DNA of 64,000 bases from Plasmodium malariae (Eukaryota > Apicomplexa > Aconoidasida > Haemosporida > Plasmodiidae). Shown piece after piece: positions 1-13,300 of the stretch. The stretch lies in NCBI RefSeq assembly GCF_900090045.1, contig NC_041785.1, positions 2,023,001 through 2,087,000 of the forward strand, read 5' to 3'. The position numbers and the translations under genes are program-made. Position 1 is the stretch's first letter, and the number at the start of each line of letters is the position of its first letter. The notes beneath the pieces are model-generated. The model saw nothing but the letters and a program-made list of their open reading frames with translations, had not been told where the DNA came from and made no database searches.

Positions 1-2
1 AC

Positions 3-350
3 AGTGCGGACTTAGTCAACAGCGCCTATGAATCATCCCTAAGCAAAGCAGAGGAGAATATAAAGAAAGGACAGTTAACTTTGAAAGAAGTGAAAGAAAG
101 AAAAATTTACTTTAAGGATGTGGAGTTTAATGTAAAGAATCATATGAACGAGATGACAAAATTGGTGAAGGAAGCAAAACTTATAAAGGCTTCAACAAGT
201 AGTAACATAAAAGAATTTTACAACTCATTAATTAAATGCGATGAGCTTTTCGATAAGCTATCAACAGATGATAGAAACTTAAGGATCGAAAAGATGTTTA
301 GTGGTATTATTGAAGAGATAAACAGTAAATGCAAACCTGTGAATTTGTAG
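3..350 (+). CDS. 3' end of a coiled-coil protein (partial, unrecognised)
   Basis: The frame is open from the left edge of the window to TAG at 348-350, giving about 115 C-terminal residues; the start lies outside. The protein is charged and helical (Lys/Glu-rich with regularly spaced Leu/Ile/Val, e.g. KEVKERKIYF, MTKLVKEAKLIK), consistent with a coiled coil ending in a short Cys-containing tail. Base composition is clearly less A+T-rich than the DNA after 360, which supports coding. I do not recognise the family. It converges with the PTH-like gene on the opposite strand. It could be the last exon of a spliced gene, because the true exon boundary may sit at or before base 1. Confidence 0.7.
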   Translation, partial: SADLVNSAYESSLSKAEENIKKGQLTLKEVKERKIYFKDVEFNVKNHMNEMTKLVKEAKLIKASTSSNIKEFYNSLIKCDELFDKLSTDDRNLRIEKMFSGIIEEINSKCKPVNL

Positions 351-956
351 TAGGACAAGAGTGCAAAGATAATACATATTTAAGTTTATGTTTTTGCGCT
401 TATACTAATTTTTCCAAGTGTATTATGTCCATGCTTGATCGTTTCTTGGCATCCCTAAAAGGAGAGTATTACGGCATAATAGCTCTTGTTTAAGTTTTTG
501 TACCTTTCCATAATTCAGCAGTTAAGCAGTCAAAAAGTTGAGCAATCAAACAATTTTCCCATTTTTTATATTTTCCATTAATTTTTTTTACATGCAAAGC
601 AACACGTACAGACGTTTCCATAATATCCCGCTTCACATGGGTCATAACTAAACCCGATCCTCCGAACATACGAATGATCAAAAGGATAAACAAAACGTCC
701 AACGGAAGAGAAAATAAATAAAATAATAAAATAATAAAATAATAAATTAAAAAAAATTACATACAATATAATATAATAAAATAATTGAAAAAAAAAGCTC
801 AAATGAGAGGCGATCATAATATCAAAACGTTTAGCGTACTCAAGTTTTACTTCCTTCAATGGAATGAGATCAACAATCTGAGCATACGTGTGTGTGCGTG
901 TGCGTGTGTATGTGTATGTGTATCTGTTTGTATGTGAGTACATGATGTTGTAGCGC
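351..956. other. Convergent intergenic region
   Basis: This 0.6 kb lies between two converging genes and should hold both 3' UTRs. It contains a (AATAAA/ATAAT)-rich stretch at about 715-785 and a TG/GTGTATGTGT-rich tract at about 885-945. Short open frames here are Y/T/H-rich low complexity and are not supported as genes. Confidence 0.5.
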
Positions 957-1826
957 CTACTTGTACATGTGCCTGTACACATCCAGTATGTATCTCCTTG
1001 TTGAGGTGTTTTCTTTAAAATGCTTTTGAGGCTCCATAGCAGGATATTTTTTTTTAAAAACAATGAAATTGGTAGTTACAAAATTTGCATTTAAAATTTT
1101 TTTATTAAAATATTCATCAGCCAACTGAAACGTTTTATAAAATACTTTATATTCCTGTTCAGTGATAGGCTCATGAAAGATTGAGTTAACTCCCGTGGAT
1201 TGGTCATAATGTAATTTGTTTATACCAATATATAATTGTAAATAATTTGTATCATTTAAATTATTTATTATATTAGAATTTAAAATATTATAAAAGTCTG
1301 ATCCTAATTTTTCATGTATTTTTATGTAATTTTTAAATTTATATTTCCCAGTTGGTCTATAAGTGTCTGGTATTATAAAACAAATATTTTTTGGGTTATT
1401 ATTATAATTTAAATAGCTTAACATATTTTTTATTGATTTACCAACATTATATTGAAAATTACTACAATTCTGAAGTAATGATATTATCGGTTTAATTAAA
1501 ATTACATTATTCTTCTCACATATATAACTATTTATATTACTCGATTTAATCCATTCACCAAAATTATATTTCCTGTTAAGGTAATCCACGTACATCAAGC
1601 TGATATCTCCCCTCTTGAAATTTGCTACGTTTTCTTTTCTTATTTCGTTTCCCAGCGCTATCAGAACTCTGCTTCCGCTTCCCATGTTGCTTCTTCTGCT
1701 GCTGCTAGTACTGATGCTTTTATCTTTATTTTTTTCTTTATTTTTTGTCCTTATTTTTTCAAATTTCGCGAGCCGATGGACGGGCGCAGAACAAACACTT
1801 CCTTCCTCTAACAACGGAGCGTACAC
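957..1826 (-). CDS. Divergent peptidyl-tRNA hydrolase (PTH1)-like protein
   Basis: The ORF is intronless and 289 aa from the first Met (1826); a second Met at residue 48 is nearer the domain. Residues 53-60 (VLIALGN) look like the PTH1 opening strand ending in the active-site Asn (N60). Residues 108-112 (VILIKP) match the strand before the substrate-binding Asn loop. Residues 149-165 (CFIIPDTYRPTGKYKFK) match the strand carrying the catalytic Asp (D154) followed by the G-x-x-K-x-K turn. LQLYIGI (196-202) matches the R-L-R-I-G-I strand, and 219-240 fits the C-terminal lid helix. The catalytic His of the T-R-H-N-x-G motif is not seen; that position reads N-F-K-R-G-D. Known PTH1 enzymes recycle peptidyl-tRNA, often in organelles. 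Here loss of activity or a structural role (for example mitoribosomal) is plausible. The basic Ser/Lys-rich N-terminus (21-48) could be a targeting leader. The family call is inference from pattern only. Confidence 0.55.
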   Translation of the reverse strand: MYAPLLEEGSVCSAPVHRLAKFEKIRTKNKEKNKDKSISTSSSRRSNMGSGSRVLIALGNEIRKENVANFKRGDISLMYVDYLNRKYNFGEWIKSSNINSYICEKNNVILIKPIISLLQNCSNFQYNVGKSIKNMLSYLNYNNNPKNICFIIPDTYRPTGKYKFKNYIKIHEKLGSDFYNILNSNIINNLNDTNYLQLYIGINKLHYDQSTGVNSIFHEPITEQEYKVFYKTFQLADEYFNKKILNANFVTTNFIVFKKKYPAMEPQKHFKENTSTRRYILDVYRHMYK

Positions 1827-1880
1827 TATGCTTTAAAATACTTTTCCCCCTTCAAGAGATTTTGCTTGACTTATTCATGT

Positions 1881-2079
1881 AATAATAATAATGATGATGG
1901 TAATAATAATGATGGTAATAATAATGATGGTAATAATAATGATGATAATAATAATGATGGTAATAATAATGATGGTAATAATAATGATGATAATAATAAT
2001 AATGATGATAATAATAATAATGATGATAATAATAATGATGATAATAATAATAATGATAATGATGATAGTAATAATAATG
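1881..2079. repeat. (AAT AAT AAT GAT GGT/GAT)n microsatellite
   Basis: About 200 bases built of AAT, GAT and GGT triplets in imperfect 12-15 bp units. It sits in the 5' flank of the PTH-like gene. All frames across it are open (Asn/Asp/Gly, Met/Ile or Ile-rich), so the open frames over it carry no coding evidence. Confidence 0.9.
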
Positions 2080-3154
2080 CTCTCTTCTACCTTTTTACGA
2101 ATTACACTTTGTCCTAATATACATGAAGGCACTCCTTTTCTAAGCCTTTTATCTGGGAGGTTATGAGTCAAGCAATAACGTATATGTTTGCACCTGCTAG
2201 TGTACTCGCTTGTACAACTACCTGTACTCCCTCTTCTACACGTGGGTGTATATGTATATGTTTACGAAACGATAGAAGAAAACATCCCCTAGAAAACAAG
2301 CACCTCCACAGACGTAAACCCACACCTAACAGACCTTTTTATAAATAACCACTGCTATGGAGTTTAAAGAAATAATTACTTCTATGGTGTATGTAAAAAT
2401 AAAATACAACATTGACAGAGGCATAACTAGAGATACTTATCCGAAATATAGTTACTACATAAAAATATGTTCCACATTTTGACTGAGAAAAAATATAAGA
2501 ACATAATTTCATAATTTTTTATAATAGGTAAGAAATTATAGAATTATATTATTCTTCTCTTTTCTCCTTATGTATCTTCTGCTCAATGTATATCTGCGGC
2601 GGTTGCATTTTAACCTGTTGCCCTGCTGAGTCTCGCTCACTTATACCCATTCATATATATTCACATTCACCTGTAGACACATACATAAATACATGTATAT
2701 GCGTATATGCATATGTGTATATCCATATAAGCACTTCATGAAGAAGTATATTCATTTCAAATAAAATAAAAAAAAAAAAAATTACAGCAATTTGGTTTAT
2801 ACATACTTAAGGCATAGTTCTTTTATTTTGACTGCCTCATAGCGTTCTTTCGTTAAATGTACTATTTTCCTCATTTTTTTTTTTTTTTTTTTTTTTTTTA
2901 TGTGCTTGCTGGGATAATTACATGCTCAGATTGGCTAAATATTTTTGGTAACCGCTTATACATAAAAATTGGCCTAAAAGAGAACACAACTGTTTGATTT
3001 GAATTCGAATGGTAGTTGATTCTTTCATATTATTTTATATCGTTCTGTTTTATCTTGTCAAATTTCGTACTATTTTATCCTACTCTTAGCACAGTTTTAT
3101 TGTTTTTTTTACTTATTTTTTTTTGCTATATTTTTTTTCTTTTTTTTTATTTTT

Positions 3155-3285
3155 TCTTCATTTTTTCTTCATTTTTTCTTCATTTTTTCTTCATTGTTTC
3201 TTCATTTTTTCTTCATTGTTTCTTCATTTTTTCTTCATTGTTTCTTCATTTTTTCTTCATTTTTTCTTCATTTTTTTTTTTTTTT
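3155..3285. repeat. 12-bp tandem repeat TTCTTCATTTTT
   Basis: About ten copies of a pyrimidine-rich 12-bp unit alternating between TTCTTCATTTTT and TTCTTCATTGTT, ending in a poly-T run. It is non-coding in appearance. Confidence 0.85.
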
Positions 3286-3586
3286 TATTTGTGCCATGTA
3301 GCCTTTATATCTGATTTAAGCGAATGGTAAAAAAAATAAATGAATGTAGTGTTATACGCACACGCATACAAGCAGTAAAACTAATAGTAGATTTTCGCTG
3401 TCAAGGATTTTTCTGTACACACATACGTATGCGCGTACCTAGGGGTACGTTAACATTTTTAAGCATTTTTTTATTAGCATTTGTAATACTCGCAATGTTT
3501 GTGAACAAATTAAAAAATAATTGTCAAAAAGGTAACAAGAAGATAAGATGTAAAAATACGCCAAGTATGAGAAATATGCAAAATTT

Positions 3587-3732
3587 AGCAAAATATGCAA
3601 AATTAGCAAAATATGCAAAATTAGTAAAATATGCAAAATTAGTAAAATATGCAAAATTAGCAAAATACGCAAAATTAGCAAAATACGCAAAATTAGCAAA
3701 ATATGCAAAAGATACGAAAGATACAAAATAAG
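3587..3732. repeat. 18-bp tandem repeat (GCAAAATATGCAAAATTA)
   Basis: About eight 18-bp copies, each made of two 9-bp half-units (AAATATGCA / AAATTAGCA). In one + frame it would encode (KYAKLA)n after a short hydrophobic stretch. The preceding frame has no recognisable protein features, so I call only the repeat. Confidence 0.85.
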
Positions 3733-4393
3733 CAAAATAAATGAAACACTGTCTTTGCAACACATGTAAAAAATACAATAATTTCTTAAAAGTTATTGCC
3801 CATGAATGTGTTGGCAAAAGTGCTTCTTTAAAATAAGAATTTTTTTTTTTTTTTTTAATATTTGTAAAAATAGTAAAATGAACAAGTTCTATTTTACGTT
3901 TTAAATTTGAGTCCAAACGGCAGGAATGCAGTTCATATGGTGTAGCAGCCCTTGATATGCAAAGCTATACACATATACACACAATTGTGTTAATATGTTC
4001 ATGTATTCATATATTCATGTACGCATGTACTGATTAATACGCACGTCTTAATATATTTACCCATTGTCCGAACACGTATTGCTATTTCTTAAAAGTAGCA
4101 TAACTGATACATTCTAATGTCTTTTCTTATTGCACGATCGGCGTTAGAATAGTTGTCTTTGTCACTATCGCATACTGTGTACTGCTGTCCGCTCACCGCT
4201 CACTTTACTTTGGGGCATTATAAAAACTTAGCAGTGCTCTTTATGTGCTAATTTTTTCAATTTCGTTTACGCTTCATCGATTTATACTGCCTCCACTCTC
4301 TCCCTCCCTCCCTCTATCTATCTATCTATCTTTCTATTTTCTATCTGTATATCTATCCCTATATATCTTTTTCTCCCTACGCTTATACATAAT

Positions 4394-7300
4394 ATGCTGC
4401 TAGACCTATCTAACTGTAACCTAAAAAGTCTAGAAGACTCTGATATAATCCTAGAAAAACTGATCGAGCTAGATGCTGACTACACGAGCATAACATATTT
4501 AGATGTGTCAAACAATTATGTTAAATCGATAAAAGGATTAAGGCATTTCGAAAATCTTAGAGTGTTGAACATATCAAACAATGAGTTAACGTCATTAGAT
4601 GATGACTATATTCCTTCATCCACCGAAAAAATAATTGCCGATCATAACAACCTGACAGATATATGCTTCAAGGGAATTAGAAAAAAGAAAATTAGAAAAA
4701 AGGGAAAGGAGGGAAAAAAAGGCAAGAAGTTCAACTTTAAGGAAGGAGAAGAGGACTATGATATAGAAGATGGTGAGGATGAATCATATGATGATAAGTT
4801 GTATGACGATGATGAGTCATACAGTGATAATGAGTCGTACAACTATGAAGATCTGAACAACAATAAGCTGTACACTGATGAAATGTACAGTGATAAGCTA
4901 TACCGAAGTAAAGGAAGAATACAGCGCAGACAGGCAAAGAACGCGAAGAGGAAAAAGAGTCAATACATCCAAGAGAGCAGCTCGAACAGCATCTTTTACG
5001 AAACCTTTAATAAAAATATATTGAATGAGAAACGTTTTTATACGAACAGAAATCTTCCCCTAAATAGACTAAGTTATTTGGATGTGAGTTACAATAATAT
5101 TAAAAAGCTTAAAACGTTTGAAATGTATCTTCACATTATGAACAAGAGAAGTAGGAGCAGAGGTGGGAGTAGAAGTGGGAGTAGAAGTGGGAGTAGAAGT
5201 GGGAGCATAAGTGGGAGTAGAAATGGGAGTAGGAGAAGAAGCAGTAGTAGAAACAGAAGTAGGAGCGGAAGCAGTAGTAGAAACAGAAGTAGGAGCGGAA
5301 GCAGGAGCATGAAACACGAGAAGTATTCAGATGACGGATACATAAAAAATTACATCGCAAATAAAACAGAACAGGATGTAATGATTCTATTTTTTAACTC
5401 GTTAGAAACATTACATCTAAGAGGAAACAGACTAACAAATTTAAAAGGACTAAGTGTTTTTAAAAATTTAAAAATTTTAGACCTTAGATCAAATCTAATT
5501 AATCATCCTGTACAACTTTTTTATATTCTTGATAATAAAAACTGGTTAAAGAAATATCATGAAAAGAAATTTAAAAAAAAAAATACTACTTCTTATTCTT
5601 ACTTTATACATATTTTGAAAAAGTATAAAAATTTTAACAGTCTACAAAATTTATTCTTACAAGGAAATCAAAATGTTATTAGACCCAAGTACCTATTTAT
5701 GAGCGTATATAATGCCCTAAAAAGTATTAACACGAAATGCAAGCTGATTACTGATATGGAAGCGGGTGCAGAAGATGATATAGATGCAGGTGTAGACTCG
5801 AGTGTAGATGCAGGCGTAAACACAGACGTATGTGCCAATCCACTTGTCGACACAGTAAGTAATGCAGTTATCGATGAAACCACAGGTAACCTCAGCTTTG
5901 CTTCTACAAAGAAGTACCTCCTTCAGAGTAACTGTCCTAACTATGATAGAAACCAAATATATGAAAATTATACTTATGATGAAATTTTAGAAGATGTAAA
6001 CTTATTATATTATGACATACGAAATGAATACCCAGAATTGTATATCACTGAAATTAAGGATGAATCAGAACTTATGCCAGAAGAACTTCATGAGTCAGGA
6101 ACACAACATAAGCCAGAAGCACAGTGTACGGTGCAGAACAGTATACAACTAAAGGGAAGGGTATTATATAGGAAAGAACTAGAGACTTGCAGAGAAGTAG
6201 AAACCGAAAGATATGAAGAGGTTATAGACATAAAAACAGTAGAAGAGAATGAAGAATCATCAAGTATATCATCGGAAGAAGAGGATATATACATAGAATT
6301 AAAATGCGAAGAGGGAGCAGAATATGATGATAGCATGGTTATGCAATTGGACGAAGAAAAAGGTATACAGTTAGAATCAGAAACAGGAAAGGATATAGAT
6401 GTAGAGTTAGATAATGAGCAAATCATAGAAGTAGAATTAGGAGAGGAGAGCAAAGATGTAGATACAGAAAAGGAAAGGAGCAGATACGTAGAGTCAGAAG
6501 AGGATGACATAGTAGTAGAATCAGAAGGGGAAAACATGTATGTCGAATCAGAAGAGGAAGACATAGTAGTAGGATCAGAAGAGCAAGATGTGGGTATCGA
6601 GTCAGAAGAGGAAGACATAGTAGTAGAATCAGAAGGGGAAAACATATATATCGAATCAGAAGAGGAAGACATAGTAGTAGGATCAGAAGAGCAAGATGTG
6701 GGTATCGAGTCAGAAGAGGAAGACATAGTAGTAGAATCAGAAGGGGAAAACATATATATCGAATCAGAAGAGGAAGACATAGTAGTAGGATCAGAAGAGC
6801 AAGATGTGGGTATCGAGTCAGAAGAGGAAGACATAGTAGTAGAATCAGAAGGGGAAAACATATATATCGAATCAGAAGAGGAAGACATAGTAGTAGAATC
6901 AGAAGAGGGCATAACAGTAGAGTCAGAAGATCAGGAAACCATAGAAGTAGAATATGAACAGGAGAACATGACCGTGGAGTCAGAAGAAGAAAAGAATACA
7001 GAAGTAGTATCTGAAGCAACGGATAACATGTACGTGGAGTCAGATGATGAAGAAACCCTAGAAGTAAAATTGGAACAGGAGAAGAGCAAAGATATAGAAT
7101 CAGAAGAGGAGAATATTATAGAAGTGGAATCAGAAATGGAAAAGGAAAAAGACGTAGAGTTAGTAAAAGAGATTAGCATATACGTAGAATCAAAAGATAA
7201 AAAGCACTTAGATACAGAATCAGAAGAAGACAGCAGTATAGAAATAGAATCAAAAGAAGAAGAAAAAGACATAGAAATAGAATCAGAAATAGAAAAGGAA

Positions 7301-10300
7301 AAAGACGCAGAATTAGAAGGTATACAAATCATAGAAGTAGTGTCAGAAGAAGAAGATATGGAAATGAAAACGGGAATGGACAAGTGTAAAAATGTTGAGA
7401 CTGAAGAAGTTGAAGACATGAAAGCAGAATCAGAAATAGAAAAGAACAAAGATGTAGAATCAGAAGGTGAACAAATCATAGAAGTAGTATCAGAAGAAGA
7501 AGAAGATATGGAAGTGAAAACAGGAATGGAAAAGTGTAAAAATGTTGAAACTGAAGAAGTTGAAGACATGGAAGAAGAATCAGAAATAGAAAAGAACAAA
7601 GATGAAGAATCAGAAGATGAACAAATCATAGAAGTAGTGTCAGAAGAAGAAGAAGATATGGAAATGGAATCTGAGATGAAAAATGAAAAAGATATAGAGC
7701 CAGAAAAAGAGATTAACATGTACATAGAACCAAAAGGTGAAAATAACATAGATATAGAGTCAGAAGAAGAAGAAGATATGGAAATGGAATCTGAGATGGA
7801 AAATGAAAAAGATATAGAGCCAGAAAAAGAGATTAACATGTACATAGAACCAAAAGGTGAAAATAACATAGATATAGAGTCAGAAGAAGAAAGGAGTATA
7901 GACGTACAGTCAGAAGTAGAAAAGAGTATATATATAGAATCAGAAATAGAAAAAGGCATAGAACTAGAGTTAAAAAAAGAAAAATATACAGGTACACAAT
8001 CAGAACGAGAAAAAAGCATAAATATAGAATCAGAAGAAGAAAGTAGTATAGGTACACAATCAAAAGAAGAAAAGAGTATATATATAGAGTCTGAAGAAGA
8101 TATAGAAAAGGACGAAGACGTGGAGTCACAAGAAGAAGACATAGAAGTGAAATTAGAAATAAATAAATATAAATTTGTGGAATCAGAAGAAGAAGAAGAA
8201 AAAGAAAAAGAAGTAGCATCCGAAATAGAAATGGGCAAGAGTGTAGAGTTAGTAAAAGAGATTAGCATATACGTAGAATCGAATTATGAGAAGCTTATAG
8301 GAGTAAAATCAGAAGAAGAAAAGAGTGTAGGTACACAATCAGAAGAAAAGAGCATAGATATACAGTCAGAAATGGAAAACGGTAAAGTACTGGAATCAGA
8401 AGATGATGGAGACATGAAAATGATATCAGAAGAAAGTTTCATAGAAGTACAATCAGAAGAAAGTCTCATAGAAGTACAATCAGAAGAAAGTCTCATAGAA
8501 GTACAATCAGAAGAAAGTCTCATAGAAGTACAATCAGAAGAAAGTCTCATAGAAGTACAATCAGAAGAAAGTCTCATAGAAGTACAATCAGAAGAAAGTC
8601 TCATTGAAGTACAATCAGAAGTAGACATGGACTTGGAATCAGAAAAAGAAAAGTTCATGTACGTAGAATCTAAAGATGAGAAGCTTATAGATATAGAATC
8701 AGAGATAGATGAAGAAATGGAAATGAAATTGACAATAGAAAATGACAAAGACACAGAATCAGAAAAAGACACTAGCATGTACATAGAACCAAAAGATGAA
8801 AAACACGTAGATATAGAATCAGAAGAAGAAAGGAGCAAAGAAGTACATTCAGAAGTAGAAAGGAGTATATATACAAAATTAGAAATAGGAAAAGATATAG
8901 AAGAAGAATCAAAAGAAGAAAATATGAAAGTGCAGTCACGAATAAAAAAGGAGAAAGATGTTGAGTTAGAAGATGAAGAAATTGTAGAAGTAGAATCGGA
9001 AGAAGAACAAGAGATGAAAGTGCAATCAGAAAAAGGAAAGATCATGTACGTAGAATCAAAACATGAGAACCTCATAGACACAGAATCAGAAGTAAGGAGC
9101 GTTAAAGTAAAATTAGAAAAAGAAGAAAACATGGACATGGAATTAACTATAAGAAATGACAAAGAAGCAGAATCCGAAAAAGAGATTAGTATGTACTCAA
9201 AGTCAAATGATGAAAAGCGCATAGATATAGAATCAAAAATGGAAAAGCACGAAGATGTGGAGTCCGAAGAAGAATTCATGGAAATGGAATTAGAAAAAGC
9301 AAATGGCAAAGAAGTACAGCTAGAAAAACAGATTAGCATGGACGTAGAATCAAAAGGTGAGAAACACATTGATACAGAATCAGAAGGAGGTAGCATAGAA
9401 GTAGAGTCGGAAGTACAAAGTAGCATAGAAGTAGAGTCAGAAAAAGAAGAAAATATGGGCATGGAATTAACAGTAGAAAATGACAGAGACTCAGTATCAC
9501 AAAAAAGGATTAGCATGTACGTAGAACCAAAAAATGAAAAGAGAATAGATATAGAATTACCAGAAGAAAAGAATATAGAAACACAATTAGAAGAAGAAAA
9601 TAATATAGATATAGAATCAGAAATAGAAAAGGACAAAGAAGTAGATTTAGAAGATGAAGAAATTGTAGAAGAATCAGAAAAAGAGAATATCATTTACGTA
9701 GAATCAGAAGAAGAAAGCAAAATAGACGTTGAATCAGAAGAAGAAAGCAGAATAGACGTAGAAGCAGAAGAAGAAAGCAGAATAGACGTAGAATCGGAAG
9801 AAGAAAGCAAAATAGACGTAGAATCAGAAGAAGAAAGCAAAATAGACGTTGAATCAGAAGAAGAAAGCAGAATAGACGTAGAAGCAGAAGAAGAAATCAG
9901 AATAGACGTAGAATCGGAAGAAGAAAGCAAAATAGACGTAGAATCAGAAGAAGAAAGCAAAATAGACGTAGAATCAGAAGAAGAAAGCAAAATAGACGTA
10001 GAAGCAGAAGAAGAGCAAAATAGACGTAGAAGAAGAAAGCAAAATAGACGTTGAATCAGAAGAAGAAAGCAGAATAGACGTAGAATCGGAAGAAGAAAGC
10101 AGAATAGACGTAGAATCGGAAGAAGAAGCAAATAGACGTAGAATCAGAAGAAGAAAGCAAAATAGACGTAGAATCAGAAGAAGAAAGCAAAATAGACGTA
10201 GAAGAAGAAGAAAATAGACGTTGAATCAGAAGAAGAAAGTAAAATAGAAGTAGAATCAAAAGAAGAAAGCAAAATAGACGTAGAAGCAGAAGAAGAAAGC

Positions 10301-13300
10301 AGAATAGACGTAGAATCGGAAGAAGAAAGCAAAATAGAAGTAGAATCAAAAGAAGAAAGCAAAATAGACGTAGAAGCAGAAGAAGAAAGCAGAATAGACG
10401 TAGAATCGGAAGAAGAAAGCAAAATAGACGTAGAATCAGAAGAAGAAAGCAAAATAGACGTAGAATCAGAAGAAGAAAGCAAAATAGACGTAGAATCAGA
10501 AGAAGAAAGCAAAATAGACGTAGAATCAGAAGAAGAAAGCAAAATAGACGTTGAATCAGAAGAAGAAAGTAAAATAAACGTAGAAGCAGAAGAAGAAAGC
10601 GAAGTAGACGTTGAATCAGAAGAAAAACGTATATATATAGAATCAGAAATAGAAAAAGGCATAGAAGTAGAATTAAAAGAAGAAAAAGGTATAGATACAC
10701 AGTCAAAACAAGAAAACAGCATATATATGGAATCAGAAATAGAAAAGGACAAAGTCCTGGAATCAGAAGAAGAAGACATGGAAGTGGAATTAGATATGAA
10801 AAAGAACAAGGATGCACAGTTAGAAGATGAGCAAATAATAGAAGTAGAATCAGAAGAAGAAGGCATGCAAATGAAATTAGAAACAGAACAGGATACGAAT
10901 ATGAAATCAGAATTAGAAGAGGATATTGAATTAGAAAAAGAAAACATTGTGTATATAGAATCAAAAGATGAGAATTACTTATATATAGAATCAAAAGAAG
11001 AGAAGCACATAGGAATGGAATCAGAAGAAAATAGTATAGAAATAGAGTCAGAAGAAGAAGATATTAACATAGAATTAACAATGGAAAATGATAAAGATGC
11101 ACAGTTAGAAAAAGAGAAGATCATGTACATAAAATCGAAAGGTGCGAAGCACATAGATATAGAATCAGAAGAAGAAAGCAGCATAGAAGCACAGTCAGAA
11201 GTAGAACAGAGTATATATATAGAATCAGAAATAGAAAAAGGCATAGAACTAGAATCAAAAAAAGAAAAATATTCAGGTACACAATCAGAACGAGCAAAGA
11301 GCATAAATATAGAGTCAGAAATGGAAAGGTGTAAAATTATGGTGGCAGAGGATGATGAAGACGTGCAAGCAGAATCGGAAATAGAAAAGAACATAGAATT
11401 AGAATTAGAGTTAGAAGAAGAAGACATGAATGTGGAATCAGAAAAAGAGAAGTTCATGTACATAGAAACGAAAGATAAGAAGGGCATAGTTAAAGAATCG
11501 GAAGAACAAAGAAACAAAGAAGTAAAATCAAAAAAAGAAGAAAAGGTAAACATGGAGTTAGAAATAGAAAATGGCAAAGACGCAGAGTCAGAAAAAGAGA
11601 TTAGCATGTACGCAGAATCAAATGATGAAAATCACGTAGATATAGAATCAGAAGAAGAAAGGAGCAAAGTTGCACAGTTAGAAGAAGATGACATAGAAGT
11701 AGAATCAGAAGAAGAAAAGAGTATAGACATAGAATCAGAAATAGAAAAGAATAAAGACGTGGAGAGAGAAGAAGATGAAAACATAGGAGTTGAATCAGAA
11801 GAAGAAAAGAGTATAGACATAGAATCAGAAATAGAAAAGAATAAAGACGTGGAGAGAGAAGAAGATGAAGACATAGGAGTTGAATCAGAAGAAGAAAAGA
11901 GTATAGACATAGAATCAGAAATAGAAAAGAATAAAGACGTGGAGAGAGAAGAAGATGAAGACATGAGCATGGAATTAGAAATAGAAATGGAAAATGACAA
12001 AGACAAAGAATCAGAAAAAGAGGAGATCATGTACATAGTATCAGAAGATGAAAAGTTCATTAACATAAAATCAGAAGAAGAGAAGGACATAGAAGTTGGA
12101 TCCGAAATAGAAAATGATAAAGACACAGAATCGGAAAAAGAGAAGAGTATAGAAACAGAATCCGAAGCAGAGGAGGGCAAAGATGTAGAGTCAGAAGATG
12201 AATACATAAACGTGCAATCAGATGAGAAGATCACAGAAATAGAATCAGAAGAGAAGGACGTGGATGTCAGATTAGAAGAAGAGAAGAGTATAGAAGTGGA
12301 ATCTGAAGAAGATAAGAGCGTAGAAGTAGAATCTGAAGAAAATAAGAGCGTAGAAGTAGAATCAGAAGAAGAGAAGAGTATAGAAGTGGAATCTGAAGAG
12401 AGGGGCATAGAAATAGAATCAGAAGAGAAGGACGTAGAAGAAGAATCAAAAGAGGAAGATATACACGTAAAATTAGAACATAATATCCTAGAAGTGCAAT
12501 CAGATGAAGATAAGAGCGTAGAAGTAGAATCAGAAGAAGAGAACAGTATAGAAGTGGAATCTGAAGAGGAAGATATGCACGTAAAATTAGAAGAACATAA
12601 TATCCTAGAAGTGCAATCAGATGAAGATAAGAGCGTAGAAGTAGAATCAGAAGAAGAGAACAGTATAGAAGTGGAATCTGAAGAGGAAGATATGCACGTA
12701 AAATTAGAAGAACATAATATCCTAGAAGTACAATCAGATGAAGATAAGAGCATAGAAGTAGAATCAGAAGAAGAAAAGAGTATAGAAGTGGAATCTGAAG
12801 AAGATAAGAGCGTAGAAGTAGAATTTGAAGATAAGAGCGTAGAAGTAGAATCAGAAGAAGAGAAGAATATAGAAATGGAATCTGAAGAGAAGGGCATAGA
12901 AATAGAATCAGAAGAGAAGGACGTAGAAGAAGAATCAAAAGAGGAAGATATGCACGTAAAATTAGAAGAACATAATATCCTAAAAGTGCAATCAGATGAA
13001 GATAAGAGCGTAGAAGTGGAATCTGAAGAAGATAAGAGCGTAGAAGTGGAATCTGAAGAAGATAAGAGCGTAGAAGTAGAATCTGAAGAAGATAAGAGCG
13101 TAGAAGTAGAATCAGAAGAAGAGAAGAGTATAGAATTGGAATCTGAAGAGAGGGGCATAGAAATAGAATCAGAAGAGAAGGACGTAGAAGAAGAATCAAA
13201 AGAGGAAGATATGCACATAAAATTAGAAGAACATAATATCCTAGAAGTGCAATCAGATGAAGATAAGAGCATAGAAGTAGAATCAGAAGAAGAAAAGAGT

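Larger units (their letters stand above)
1827..4393. other. Divergent intergenic/promoter region, low complexity
   Basis: This 2.6 kb lies between the PTH-like gene (-) and the LRR giant (+), so it should hold both promoters and leaders. It contains the trinucleotide-based microsatellite at 1881-2079, a poly-T at about 2873-2899, a 12-bp repeat (TTCTTCATTTTT) at about 3155-3285, an 18-bp repeat at about 3587-3732 and a (TCTA)n/TCCC tract at about 4295-4365. I see no convincing gene. Confidence 0.6.

Noticed and set aside
3324..3731. 135-codon frame with a hydrophobic stretch and (KYAKLA)n
   Set aside because: More than half is an 18-bp non-coding-type repeat; the rest has no recognisable features or splice partners.
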